Source: Octadecabacter arcticus 238
GTDB lineage: Bacteria > Pseudomonadota > Alphaproteobacteria > Rhodobacterales > Rhodobacteraceae
Assembly: GCF_000155735.2 (NCBI RefSeq)
Contig: NC_020908.1
Coordinates: 2,361,001 to 2,425,000 of the forward strand
Length of the DNA stretch: 64,000 nucleotides
Direction of reading: 5' to 3'
The position numbers and the translations under genes are program-made. How positions within the stretch are numbered: the first letter of the stretch is position 1; each line of letters opens with the position of its first letter. Shown piece after piece: positions 9,005 through 17,423 of the stretch. The notes under the pieces are model-generated. The model was not told where the DNA came from and made no database searches. It saw only the letters and a list, made by a program, of their open reading frames with translations.

Positions 9005-10609
9005 GTAACTCCCAAGCACCCCAGCCGATAACGGGTTTTTGTCAGTTTTGATGTGAGTCTCCTTGGCCATTAGGCGCATGAATTTTCTGTTGTGGTCTGA
9101 ATTTCGTGGTGCTGTGACGATTTCTCTGAATCATTGGTGGAATGGACCAAGTTACTGCTCTTGAACAACTCCTTGCCACGGCTCTGCGCAGGATCGCCGA
9201 GTTGGAAGCCGCGTTGGCGAGCATGGCGCAAGAGAATGCGGATCTGCGGCGTCAGTTGGCCAAGAACAGCAGTAATAGCAGCAAGCCGCCTTCGAGTGAT
9301 GGGTTGAAGAAGCCGGTACCGCGTAGCCTGCGTGGTAAGTCCGGTAAGAAAAGTGGTGGTTAAGTTGGCCACCGAGGCGACACCCTACGTCAGACAGCAA
9401 CGCCTGACTTTGTGGAGCGACATGAGGCTGAGGCCTGTGGCACCTGTCAGCATGGCTTGACGGCTGGGATGATCAAGGCGGTGGAGAGGCGTCAGGTTTA
9501 TGACATACCGGTGCCGCGTCTGGAGGTCACAGAGCATCAGGCAGCGATTTATTGTTGTGGCCATTGCCGAGCCACGACGACAGCCACCTTTCCCGATGGC
9601 GTGAATGCACACGTGCAATACGGTAAGCGCATTCGGGCGGCGGCGGTCTACTGCAATGTTCAGCAGCTGATCCCCGAGGATCGGGTCTGCCAACTCCTGC
9701 GTGATTTGTTTGGTGCCACCAGCCTATGCGCGGCCAGCGTGACCAACTGGGTGAACGGCACAGCGCGTACCTTGGGTGGCGTCGTCGAACACATTCTGGC
9801 CCGGCTCAATGAAGGCGGCGTTCGGCATCTGGATGAGACCGGACTTCGTGTTGATGGTAAGCTGCACTGGCTGCACTCAATCAGCGATCTCGCCTTCACG
9901 CATTATCGCATCAGCGCCAAGCGCGGTGCTGTTCCATCCTTCCTGACCGGCGGGACAATTGTTCATGACCACTGGAAGTCCTATTACGCCCATATGAGTG
10001 GGGTGGACGCGCACGCCCTGTGCGGGGCGCATCATTTACGGGAACTCAAGGCCATCGAAGAAATCGAAAAGGAGCCGTGGGCGTGCGCGATGAGCGTGCT
10101 GCTCAACAGCGCCAATCAGCTCAAGTGCGCGGCTCAGGGGCGAGGCGAGACCGAACTCCCCACGTCGGTTCACCACGGCATCCTCACCAAATACATGGCG
10201 ATCCTCACCGAGGGCCTCGCCTTCCATGAGCGACAAGACCCACTGGCTAGACGCACTGGTGCGCGAGGCCGAAAAGCCAGGCGGCCAGGCCATAACCTTC
10301 TGGTCCGCTTGCGCGACTACCGTGATGACGTCCTAAGGTTCCTTACGGACTTCACAGTTCCCTTCACCAACAATCAGGCCGAACGGGACCTGCGCATGAT
10401 GAAGTTGCGCATGAAAATCTCGGGAACTTTCCGCACCCTCGAGGGCGCGCAGATCTTCGCTGACATCAGATCCGTCATCTCGACGGTCAGAAAACACGGG
10501 TGCAATATCCTCGAAACACTCACCCTATCACCACAACAGATCATCGCTCGGCTCTAACGTCGCAAGGGCAACACAAAACCCGATATCCGATGGGGTCCTT
10601 GGGAGTTAC
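9005..10609 (+). mobile_element. IS66-family insertion sequence (single-gene type)
   Basis: The ends are imperfect inverted repeats of about 35 bases: the left begins GTAACTCCCAAGCACCCC at 9005 and the right, read on the minus strand from 10609, begins GTAACTCCCAAGGACCCC. Both end near an ACGGG/TCGGG-TTTT run. IS66 elements start with GTAA, so the family call is supported by both ends and protein. At 1605 bases it has only a tnpC-type gene and lacks tnpA and tnpB, as in the ISBst12 group. Flanking 8-mers (GATTTCTT left, AAAATAAC right) do not match, so no target duplication remains and the flanks have probably been rearranged. Confidence 0.85.
9142..10557 (+). pseudogene. tnpC: IS66 transposase (TnpC) with in-frame TAA
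   Basis: The frame encodes the full IS66 transposase: a coiled-coil N-terminus (LEQLLATALRRIAELEAAL), the serine-rich NSSNSSKPPSSDG linker, a Cys-His zinc-binding region (CGTCQHG, YCCGHC), and the DDE catalytic domain with HLDETGLR (first D), IVHDHWKSY (second D), and the TNNQAERDLRMMK block with the final E. A TAA at 9361-9363 interrupts the otherwise open frame. The expected residue is glutamine (KSGG-Q-VGHRGDTLRQ), so a single CAA-to-TAA change explains it. Without suppression the product would be 73 residues, so the copy is probably inactive by itself. Confidence 0.85.
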
Positions 10610-10772
10610 AAAATAACATGACAATATGCCGCAGTCGATTAAAAAATCCACATATCGCTCAAAAAGCGGCTTTCTGGCGGGTTTAACCCCTATTTTCGCG
10701 TTAAACGTGTGCGGTCATTCACCAACCAGCTGACTGTTTGGCGACTGCGACTCATCAGATCACTGACATTCG
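10610..10772. other. non-coding spacer between IS66 and Anbu gene
   Basis: This 163-base spacer is richer in A+T than the surrounding genes and holds no credible frame. It contains the short inverted repeat GCTCAAAAAGC near 10660 and the GGGTTTAACCCC palindrome at about 10679-10690, either of which might end the minus-strand Anbu transcript. It shows no relation to the IS6-like remnant on the other side of IS66. Confidence 0.35.
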
Positions 10773-11504
10773 CTACACACCGTAGTTCGGCAATTTCGTG
10801 AACGCATCGCGCAGCGCAGCGCCCCAGCCCGATGAAATCGCCTGGTAAACTGGATCATCCTCTTCGATCCGTGTCACGCGACTGCTATCCAACGATCCAA
10901 ATTCGTAAATTTGCAAATCAAACGGCATGCCAACGGACAGGTTGGATTTGACCGTTGAATCAAAAGACACCAACAACAATTTCACCGCTTCTTCAAAGCT
11001 CATCGCGGCTTCATATGCCCGTATCAAAATCGGCTTGCCGTACTTGGTTTCCCCAATCTGGAAAAACGGGGTGTCGTCCGTCACTTCGATAAAATTTCCA
11101 GCCGGATAAATCATGAAAATCGCAGGTTTGCCGCCGTGGATCTCTCCACCGACAATGATTGACGCCCCAAACTTGTCGCTGGCAGTTTGGCCTGTTGGGG
11201 CGCTGTCCGCGATCACCTCTTTCAGGGTGGCGCCGACCAGTCGGGCGACCTGAAACATCGTCTCAGCAGCCAAAATGCTTGGATTGCGATCCGCGGGTGA
11301 TTTTGACCGTTCCTCGAGCAGGCTGATCAACGATTGCGTCGTCGCCAGGTTACCGGCGGTCATGATCGTAATTGCGCGCTCGCCCGGAACATTCCAAGTA
11401 AACATTTTCTTAGCAACGGCGAAATTGTCTAGGCCCGCGCTTGTGCGGGTGTCCGACATGAACACCAGCCCTTTGTCGAGCCGCATGCCGATGCAGTAAG
11501 TCAT
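10773..11504 (-). CDS. Anbu, proteasome-type peptidase
   Basis: Member of the Anbu (ancestral beta subunit / BPH) branch of the Ntn-hydrolase proteasome family, 243 residues. After removal of the initiator Met, Thr1 would be the nucleophile (MTYCIGMRLDKG); Asp17 in SDTRTS and a lysine at about position 32 (AVAKKM) match the catalytic triad positions. The GASIIVGG strand is typical. Known Anbu proteins form open lock-washer rings in the cytosol and have weak or unknown protease activity. It is the last gene of a four-gene minus-strand operon with the three genes upstream (11539-14702), which is the diagnostic Anbu neighbourhood. The physiological substrate is unknown. Confidence 0.9.
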   Translation of the reverse strand: MTYCIGMRLDKGLVFMSDTRTSAGLDNFAVAKKMFTWNVPGERAITIMTAGNLATTQSLISLLEERSKSPADRNPSILAAETMFQVARLVGATLKEVIADSAPTGQTASDKFGASIIVGGEIHGGKPAIFMIYPAGNFIEVTDDTPFFQIGETKYGKPILIRAYEAAMSFEEAVKLLLVSFDSTVKSNLSVGMPFDLQIYEFGSLDSSRVTRIEEDDPVYQAISSGWGAALRDAFTKLPNYGV

Positions 11505-11538
11505 TTTGATACCTTAAGGAATTCTATGAACTTTGTCT

Positions 11539-12336
11539 TTACTGCTGCACCTGCAAAGATACAATTAGGCTCTCATCGGCATTGCCCATGCGCAAACCTT
11601 TGATCGGCGACGCGTCGCTTGCGTCACGCCCAGTGGCGATGCGCACGTAGCGTTCATCAGGGGAATATCCGTTGGAAACATCAAACCCGACCCAACCAAG
11701 CCCGTCGATATGCGCTTCGGCCCATGCGTGGCTGGCGTCTTGGTCAACGGTTTCGTTCATCATCAAATAGCCGCTGACGTAACGTGCCGGAATACCCGCG
11801 ACCCGCGCCGCAGAGATGAAAATCTGTGCGTGATCCTGACACACCCCTGCCCCGATGCGCAGCGCATCTTCAGCACTGGTCTGCGCGTCAGTCGCCCCAA
11901 TTGTATAGGGTGCAGCGCTAAGCACGGCCGCAGACATTGCGTGCAATCCGTCCAGAACCGAACCGTCTTGATCGATCAGCTTTGCCAGCGCCTTGACCCC
12001 GTCACCTGCCATCGTCTTATCAGTTGGCTGCAAAAAATGCCAAAGCGGTGCGCGCCCGAAGACCATTCCCAAAACGCCATTAGACGGCATGGTTTCAACC
12101 GTTCCACTGGCAAAAATCGTCAAGGATTGCCCGCCCGAATCGATGCTACACAGATCGACATGGTTGCCATAATGATCAAGGTATCCAGTCTCGATCTTGC
12201 CGCCCGTGACGGTGTTCGTCCAATCCAGCACCGTTTGCTGTGGATTTGACAGCGGCCGCAAGCGCACTTTTTGCAGCGCGTATCCGACAGGCGCACTATA
12301 GGCGTAGTCTGTTTTATGACTAATGTGCAGTTTCAT
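11539..12336 (-). CDS. transglutaminase-like cysteine protease of the Anbu operon
   Basis: Predicted cytosolic papain-fold enzyme of 265 residues. The N-terminal half matches the bacterial transglutaminase-like N domain; the C-terminal catalytic domain has C166 (GAGVCQDHA), H203 (SHAWAEAH) and D219 (GFDVSNG) as the triad. No signal peptide is visible. In this gene context the family is thought to hydrolyse or transfer peptide bonds made by the neighbouring ATP-grasp enzyme; that is inference. It begins directly after the stop of the alpha-E gene (no gap) and ends 34 bases before the Anbu start, so the genes are surely co-transcribed. Confidence 0.88.
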   Translation of the reverse strand: MKLHISHKTDYAYSAPVGYALQKVRLRPLSNPQQTVLDWTNTVTGGKIETGYLDHYGNHVDLCSIDSGGQSLTIFASGTVETMPSNGVLGMVFGRAPLWHFLQPTDKTMAGDGVKALAKLIDQDGSVLDGLHAMSAAVLSAAPYTIGATDAQTSAEDALRIGAGVCQDHAQIFISAARVAGIPARYVSGYLMMNETVDQDASHAWAEAHIDGLGWVGFDVSNGYSPDERYVRIATGRDASDASPIKGLRMGNADESLIVSLQVQQ

Positions 12337-13278
12337 TTAGCCGGTGAACCGGTAGTCCCTTTCGATTTGGCCCGCCAATTGCGACGTGTCAGCAATGACA
12401 CGGCTCACAAACTGGTGCAGACCTTCTTCAAAAATCGACCCGATATCGCGGCCCTTAAACAACGCCTGAAGCGCGTCCGCTTGATCGTTTGAGCCGAGCT
12501 TCTCACCGTAGTCGTTCGCCAAATGACCAAGGTTCTTGGTAATTTCACCAGCGCAAAACGCCAACGATCGCGGCATCCGGCCATCCAAAATCAAAAACTT
12601 CGCAATCGCAGGGGCTGCAAAATCATCGTCAACGGCCCATCGGAACGCGCGGTGCGCCGACACCGACCGCAGCAAGGTTTCCCACTGCACATTGTCCATT
12701 TTGCTGCCCACAAACGCAGGTGACGGCAGCAGCGCGTAGTATTTAACGTCAATGATCCGCGCCGTGTTGTCCATCCGTTCAAGTGCGGTACCAAGGCGAC
12801 AGAAATGATACATATCGTTGCGCAACATCGTCCCCACCAACGCGCCGCGCACCAATGCCGATTGCTGGCGGATCGTTGCCAGAACGGCTGGAAGCTCGGT
12901 CTCGGGGATCGGGTCTTTTAGCAAGTCTTTTAACGCCATCCATGTGTCGTTGATCGCGTACCAGACTTCGGACGTCAGGGCTGTGCGGGTCAGGCGGGCG
13001 TTGTTGCGCGCAGCTTTTACCATCGACAAAACCGAACCGGAATTGGTTTCGTCACGCAACAGAAAATCAACCACCTGTGTGCTGTCGTAGCTTTCATGTT
13101 TGGTCTTGTACTTGGTGTTACTGGCGAGCGTGACAATAACCGACTTCCATTCGGCTTCGGCGTCGTCGGACCGTGTCAGCGCAATGCGAAACCCCGCTTC
13201 GATCAAGCGCGCAGTGTTCTCCGCCCGCTCAAGATAACGGAACATCCAGTACAGACCACCTGCAGTTTTTCCCAGCAT
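12337..13278 (-). CDS. alpha-E domain protein (DUF403)
   Basis: Helical protein of 313 residues with the start MLGKTAGGLYWMFRYLERAE typical of alpha-E proteins. The family is found almost only beside circularly permuted ATP-grasp enzymes and transglutaminase-like proteases. It has no proven reaction; a scaffold or peptide-binding role has been suggested. ATG 13278 overlaps the stop of the ATP-grasp gene as TGATG, which favours this start over an ATG 18 bases upstream at 13296. Confidence 0.88.
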   Translation of the reverse strand: MLGKTAGGLYWMFRYLERAENTARLIEAGFRIALTRSDDAEAEWKSVIVTLASNTKYKTKHESYDSTQVVDFLLRDETNSGSVLSMVKAARNNARLTRTALTSEVWYAINDTWMALKDLLKDPIPETELPAVLATIRQQSALVRGALVGTMLRNDMYHFCRLGTALERMDNTARIIDVKYYALLPSPAFVGSKMDNVQWETLLRSVSAHRAFRWAVDDDFAAPAIAKFLILDGRMPRSLAFCAGEITKNLGHLANDYGEKLGSNDQADALQALFKGRDIGSIFEEGLHQFVSRVIADTSQLAGQIERDYRFTG

Positions 13279-14702
13279 CAGTCTTCCAATACCCACGTAT
13301 CTTTGGTGCCGCCGCCTTGCGATGAATTCACCACCAGCGACCCTTCGGCCAACGCCACCCGCGTCAAACCACCCGGCGTGATGCTCACGCCTTTCGGCGA
13401 CATCAACGCAAACGGGCGCAAATCGACATGGCGCGGCGCAAGCCCTGCATCGGTGAAAATCGGCACAGTCGACAGCGCCAGCGTTGGCTGCGCGATGTAA
13501 TTTGACGGACGCGCTTTCAGCTTTATCGCAAAGTCAGCAATTTCTGTTTTGGTCGCCGCTGGCCCGACAAGCATGCCGTAGCCACCCGACCCGTGCACTT
13601 CTTTGACAACCAGATCAGCAAGATTATCGAGGACATATTTCAGCGTATCCGGTTCCGAACAACGAAACGTCTCAACGCTCTTCAGGATCGCACGTTCACC
13701 TGTGTAAAATTTTATAATATCAGGCATATAGCTGTAGATCGCCTTATCATCCGCGACACCGGTTCCGGGTGCGTTGGTGATCGTGATATTGCCCGTACGG
13801 TAGACATCCATGATGCCGGGAACGCCCAACATCGACGTCGGATTGAACGTCAATGGATCAAGGAATTCATCATCCACGCGGCGATAAATTACATCGATGA
13901 CTTTGTAGCCGCGCGTCGTGCGCATGGCGATATGGCCGTCCACGACCTTCAGATCATGGCCTTCAACCAGCTCAACACCCATCTGGTCCGCCAGAAAGCT
14001 GTGTTCGTAATAGGCCGAATTGTGAATCCCCGGCGTCAGAACCACCACACAGGGCCGCCCTTCGCACGATTTTGGCGCTGATGCCTCAAGGGCGCGGCGC
14101 AGGTTTTTCGGGTAATCGCTGACCGGCTTAACCTTAATCGACGCGAACAGTTCGGGGAACATCTGCAGCATAGTTTCGCGGTTTTCCAACATATAGCTCA
14201 CGCCAGACGGGGTGCGTGCGTTGTCTTCAAGCACGAAAAAATCGTCAGGTCCGGTACGCACGATGTCGGTGCCGACGATGTGGGTATAAATCCCGCCCGG
14301 TGGCGTGAAATCCATCATCTGCGGCAGGAACGCATCGTTGTTGGCAATCAGTTCGGTCGGCACAATACCAGCCCGCAAAATTTCTTGACGGTTGTAGATA
14401 TCATGCAAAAACGCGTTGATCGCGTAGACGCGCTGTTCGATGCCTTTGGACAGCTTTGTCCATTCCTTGTCCGAGATGATGCGCGGAACCAGATCGAACG
14501 GGATCAGCCGTTCTTCTGCGTCAGACTGGCCATAGACATTGAACGTAATACCAGTACGCCTAAAGAACGCATCAGCCTCGGCGGACTTTTGCGCCAAGCG
14601 TTCGTTGTTCTGCTGGGCAAACCACGCGTCATACTTGGTATACGGATCGCGCGCACCATTGCCAGATCGCATCTCATCGAAAAAAGTACTCGTTTTAACC
14701 AT
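13278..14702 (-). CDS. circularly permuted ATP-grasp type 2 amidoligase
   Basis: Predicted ATP-dependent carboxylate-amine ligase of 474 residues, first gene of the Anbu operon. The family (DUF404/DUF407, CP_ATPgrasp_2) has an ATP-grasp domain whose order is permuted; conserved blocks include NAFLHDIYNRQEI, GIYTHIVGTDIVRTG, the VLEDNARTPSGVSYMLENR segment with metal/ATP-binding acids, and HGSGGYGM. I chose the start MVKTSTFFDEM at 14702 because family members begin at this motif; the frame remains open to 14795. It probably builds an amide-linked peptide or tag that the transglutaminase and Anbu act on. That link is a published genomic-context hypothesis, not shown here. Confidence 0.88.
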   Translation of the reverse strand: MVKTSTFFDEMRSGNGARDPYTKYDAWFAQQNNERLAQKSAEADAFFRRTGITFNVYGQSDAEERLIPFDLVPRIISDKEWTKLSKGIEQRVYAINAFLHDIYNRQEILRAGIVPTELIANNDAFLPQMMDFTPPGGIYTHIVGTDIVRTGPDDFFVLEDNARTPSGVSYMLENRETMLQMFPELFASIKVKPVSDYPKNLRRALEASAPKSCEGRPCVVVLTPGIHNSAYYEHSFLADQMGVELVEGHDLKVVDGHIAMRTTRGYKVIDVIYRRVDDEFLDPLTFNPTSMLGVPGIMDVYRTGNITITNAPGTGVADDKAIYSYMPDIIKFYTGERAILKSVETFRCSEPDTLKYVLDNLADLVVKEVHGSGGYGMLVGPAATKTEIADFAIKLKARPSNYIAQPTLALSTVPIFTDAGLAPRHVDLRPFALMSPKGVSITPGGLTRVALAEGSLVVNSSQGGGTKDTWVLED

Positions 14703-14848
14703 GGCGATCACAATACTCAAACCTTGCCGGTGTGCAATCCACGACAGCGCGTTGGGTCCAGATTTAAATTTTGTTCGGGATGACGGCCCCGCCAATCACC
14801 CCTCAAAACAATCATAATTATGGATCTGCCACAAAAAGCAGCACTACA

Positions 14849-14878
14849 AAAACGCCCGACACCCAGGCCGAGCGTTTT
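14849..14878 (-). terminator. rho-independent terminator, minus strand
   Basis: AAAACGC at 14849-14855 pairs with GCGTTTT at 14872-14878, and on the minus strand the structure ends in GCGTTTTT. It lies 18 bases downstream of the stop of the minus-strand gene at 14896-15243 and before the promoter region of the Anbu operon, so it insulates the two. Confidence 0.65.
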
Positions 14879-14895
14879 GCAATATTCAAAAGGTT

Positions 14896-15243
14896 TTACA
14901 GCTCTTCGAGGATCACGTCGAAATCGACACGGCTATCGCTCAGCGTGTTAGTCAGCACGATATTCGACATCGGTCCTACAGCGGCGATCACAGCAGTGGC
15001 GAGATCGACAGGTTCAACGTCCAGCGCCTCGGCCACGTCTTGATCTGCACCATCAAATGAAATGTTTATGCGGTCCAGAAATCCGGACCCGACAGCCAAT
15101 ATGGCCACAGTCGGCGCGATCCAAGGCAGATTTTTCAAAAAAATATTACTTATTATTCCACCAAGCAGGTCATCTATGTGACTCTCGACCACATGCGGCA
15201 GCGAGGCGGTCTGTATGTATGTATGTAGACTTTGGTATGACAT
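14896..15243 (-). CDS. hypothetical protein, 115 residues
   Basis: I do not recognise this protein. It begins MSYQSLHTYIQTASLP, has one hydrophobic stretch at about residues 42-52 (APTVAILAVGSG) too weak to be a sure membrane helix, and an acidic C-terminus ending DVILEEL. Support for a real gene is the neighbour-like codon use and the terminator directly downstream on the same strand. The start is uncertain because the region near 15210-15225 contains a (GTAT)n-like short tandem tract. It sits between the Anbu operon and an ISNCY element, so its promoter region lies close to the insertion. Confidence 0.5.
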   Translation of the reverse strand: MSYQSLHTYIQTASLPHVVESHIDDLLGGIISNIFLKNLPWIAPTVAILAVGSGFLDRINISFDGADQDVAEALDVEPVDLATAVIAAVGPMSNIVLTNTLSDSRVDFDVILEEL

Positions 15244-15282
15244 TTAGTTGTGAAGCTAGATCGAATATCAACATAACATAAG

Positions 15283-15291
15283 TTATCCACA
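15283..15291 (+). other. isolated consensus DnaA box
   Basis: TTATCCACA is a perfect DnaA-box 9-mer. It is 8 bases from the left end of the ISNCY element. I see no second box or AT-rich unwinding element in the neighbourhood, so I do not call an origin. It may be chance. Confidence 0.3.
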
Positions 15292-15879
15292 GATCAGCTG
15301 TACGCGCAAAGTTAGAATGTCCCACATCTGCAAAGTAGAAATGGCACACTTCCCTGTCTGAAGCAGGATTGGAGTGTGGCTGTGGGACTGGTGATTATGA
15401 GCGAACGTGAGCTGAACCGCATTGAAGTATTGAGCCAAGTGACACAAGGCCGGATGACGGCTGTGACCGCGGCCAACGTGTTGGGACTGAGCCGACGACA
15501 AGTGCATCGATTGCTGAGGGATTTCCAGACCGATGGTCCCGCTGCGATCCGCCACAAAGCGCGCGGCCGAAGATCGAACAACCGGATCGACCCAGCGGTG
15601 CGTGGGTTTGCGGTGACACTGGTTCGCGAGACCTACATCGATTTTGGGCCCACGTTTGCAGCTGAGAAGCTGGCCGAGGATCATGGCTTGAAGGTTTCGC
15701 GTGAGACGTTGCGCAAGTGGATGCAGGACGCCGGGATCTGGTTGAGCCGCAAACAGCGCCGCACGTTCCATCAGCCTCGTTTGCGTCGGGAATGCTTCGG
15801 CGAACTGATCCAGATCGATGGATCTGATCACCATTGGTTTGAGGGTCGCGGTCCGCGATGCACCCTGCTCGTGTTCATC

Positions 15880-15920
15880 CCCTCTCGGCAGATTGCTGCG
15901 CAATCGCCTGCCGGGCAATG
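15880..15920 (-). repeat. short palindromic element A (41 bp) inside transposase
   Basis: Insertion defined by comparison with the expected protein frame. It folds into CGGCAG(a)/CTGCCG and ATTGC/GCAAT with loop TGC and a 3-base bulge. Read on the minus strand it runs CCGGCAGGCGATTGC, loop, GCAAT, CTGCC, then GAGAGGG. The first 15 bases match element B (16101-16139) at 12 positions and the GAGAGG tail is shared, so A and B appear to be relatives in opposite orientation. Exact ends are uncertain by a base or two. Confidence 0.75.
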
Positions 15921-16100
15921 GACGATGCGACCAGTACGTTGATGCAGCTGCGGTTTGTGACGTCTGAGAGCACGTTCAGTTATTTTGAGGCGCTCGATTT
16001 GTATCTTGCGGCACATGGCCGGCCGGTTGCTTTCTATTCTGACAAGCACACGGTGTTTCGTGTGGCAAATCAATCCGCCAAATCCGGGCATGGAATGACC

Positions 16101-16139
16101 ACTGACCGACAGTCGTTTGCTTGCAAACGATGAGAGGTG
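16101..16139 (+). repeat. short palindromic element B (39 bp) inside transposase
   Basis: In-frame insertion with a perfect 8-bp stem TCGTTTGC/GCAAACGA (16113-16120 and 16123-16130) around TT. It begins ACTGACCGACAG and ends GAGAGGTG. The part CCGACAGTCGTTTGC aligns with element A, and both end in GAGAGG. If translated it adds TDRQSFACKR and a stop to the transposase. Confidence 0.75.
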
Positions 16140-16953
16140 CAGTTTGGTCGGGCGTTGAACGCGCTAAACGTCGAGATTCTTTGTGCAAACAGCTCGCAGG
16201 CGAAGGGCCGCGTCGAGCGCGCCAATCGCACGTTACAGGACCGTTTGGTCAAAGAGCTCAGGCTTGCAGGCATCTCGGATATGGACGCCGCCAATGTGTT
16301 TCTGCCCAGTTTTACGGACCGCTATAACGTCAAGTTTGCAAAGGTCCCGCGCCGCGCTGACAACTTGCATCGGCCCATGAACATCGAACCCGATCGACTG
16401 CGAGATGTGTTCGCGCTCCAAGACGAACGTCTCGTCGGGGCTCAACTTGCGTTCTCCTATGAACGCCAACGCATCATTCTTGCCGAGAATGAGATGACGC
16501 GCGATTTGCCGGGCAAATATGTGGATACGTTTGCCTTCCCGGATGGGCGATTTGAGGTCCGCTGGAAAGGTGTTTCAATCCCCTACACGGTCTTCGACAA
16601 GGATCAGCGCGTGACACATGCGGCGATCACCGAGAACAAACATCTCAGCGCGGTCCTGGAGCATATCAAAGCCGAACAGGACAAAGCGGCTCCAAAAAAA
16701 CGCCGCGCCGGCAAGCAAACAACGCGCTATCAACCCACTGGAAAGCGCAATGATGGCTGGAACTCAAAGCTAGCTAAACGTGCGAAGGAGAAGGCAGCAG
16801 CGGCGTCAAAACATGCTGCAGAATAACCCCGACCGCATGGCTGGTCAGGGCTGCGATGTGTGAGGTCTCCACCCAGCCCAGCCATGCTACCACACCACCA
16901 AGTGTGACATTTCTACTTTGCACAGAGGCGGACATTTCAACTTGGTTGCAACA

Positions 16954-17423
16954 TCAGCCCCCAAATCGACACCCAGAATGCCCCGTTCTTGAGCGTCCAA
17001 TCACGTTATTGTGCTGCTTGCGGAAACAATTGCCCCATTTACGCCACATTAGCGCCGCCTCAGAACCATCTTCGCGCGCTTTAAGGGATGCACGGTCCGC
17101 CAAGAGGCCCATATCCAGACGGTCCTTCAACCGTCATGAGGCAGAGATCAAAGGCAAAAAGGAAACGCACCATGCCGACGCATCCCCCAGCGCCACTTCC
17201 ATCGGCCCCCAAACCGTCGCCCATTGGTACGCGTCACCGCCCAGAACCACCCAAGCCCGTCGTCTTCAAAGACTTCGCGAGCATCTAGTTTTACGTCTGC
17301 GCCGCTGACCCCTATGTCAGGTTGCGGAAAAACCGATCAGTGAACGCGCCAGCACCGGTGTCCTCCCTCACCGCCGCCGCGCGCCCACTGGTCCTTTTTT
17401 CGACCCCATTGTAGGGTTTGGAA
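16954..17423. other. gene-poor stretch right of the ISNCY element, with a proline-rich frame
   Basis: This 470-base stretch has no recognisable gene. The one frame of interest runs 17139-17288 on the plus strand (start ATG 17139 or 17172) and gives a lysine/arginine-rich start followed by a proline-rich tail ending PKPVVFKDFASI. Twelve of the last 33 residues or so are proline. It lacks a good ribosome site, so it may be a remnant of a decayed gene. The rest has GC content like coding DNA and may be old coding sequence that was interrupted. Confidence 0.35.

Larger units (their letters stand above)
15397..16826 (+). pseudogene. ISNCY-family transposase disrupted by two small insertions
   Basis: The conceptual protein has an N-terminal helix-turn-helix (AANVLGLSRRQVHRLLRDF), a DDE integrase core with LIQIDGSDHHWF (first D), PVAFYSDKHTVF (second D) and SSQAKGRVERANRTLQDRL (E), and a basic C-terminal tail. 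The frame is broken at 15880-15920 by 41 extra bases splitting VFI from DDATST and shifting the frame. It is broken again at 16101-16139 by 39 extra bases splitting GMT from QFGRALN; this one keeps frame but adds a TGA at 16131-16133. Removing both insertions restores one continuous frame. ATG 15397 gives the usual MSEREL start. Confidence 0.88.
15299..16953 (+). mobile_element. ISNCY/IS481-like insertion sequence with 5-bp target duplication
   Basis: The element starts TGTACGCGC at 15299 and ends TTGCAACA at 16953. The outer 50 bases are imperfect inverted repeats that align without gaps; the best-matching core is CAAAGTAGAAATG at left 15331-15343 and its complement at right 16908-16920. The five bases TCAGC flank both sides (15294-15298 and 16954-16958), a clean target-site duplication. 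The only gene is the broken transposase at 15397-16826. The intact ends and duplication indicate a fairly recent arrival, yet the gene already carries two further insertions. Confidence 0.85.

Noticed and set aside
9361..9363. Programmed frameshift or readthrough in IS66 tnpC
   Set aside because: No slippery sequence next to the TAA and the downstream frame is the same; a point mutation is simpler.
15283..15291. Replication origin
   Set aside because: Only one DnaA box, no AT-rich cluster, no dnaA, parAB or repABC gene nearby.
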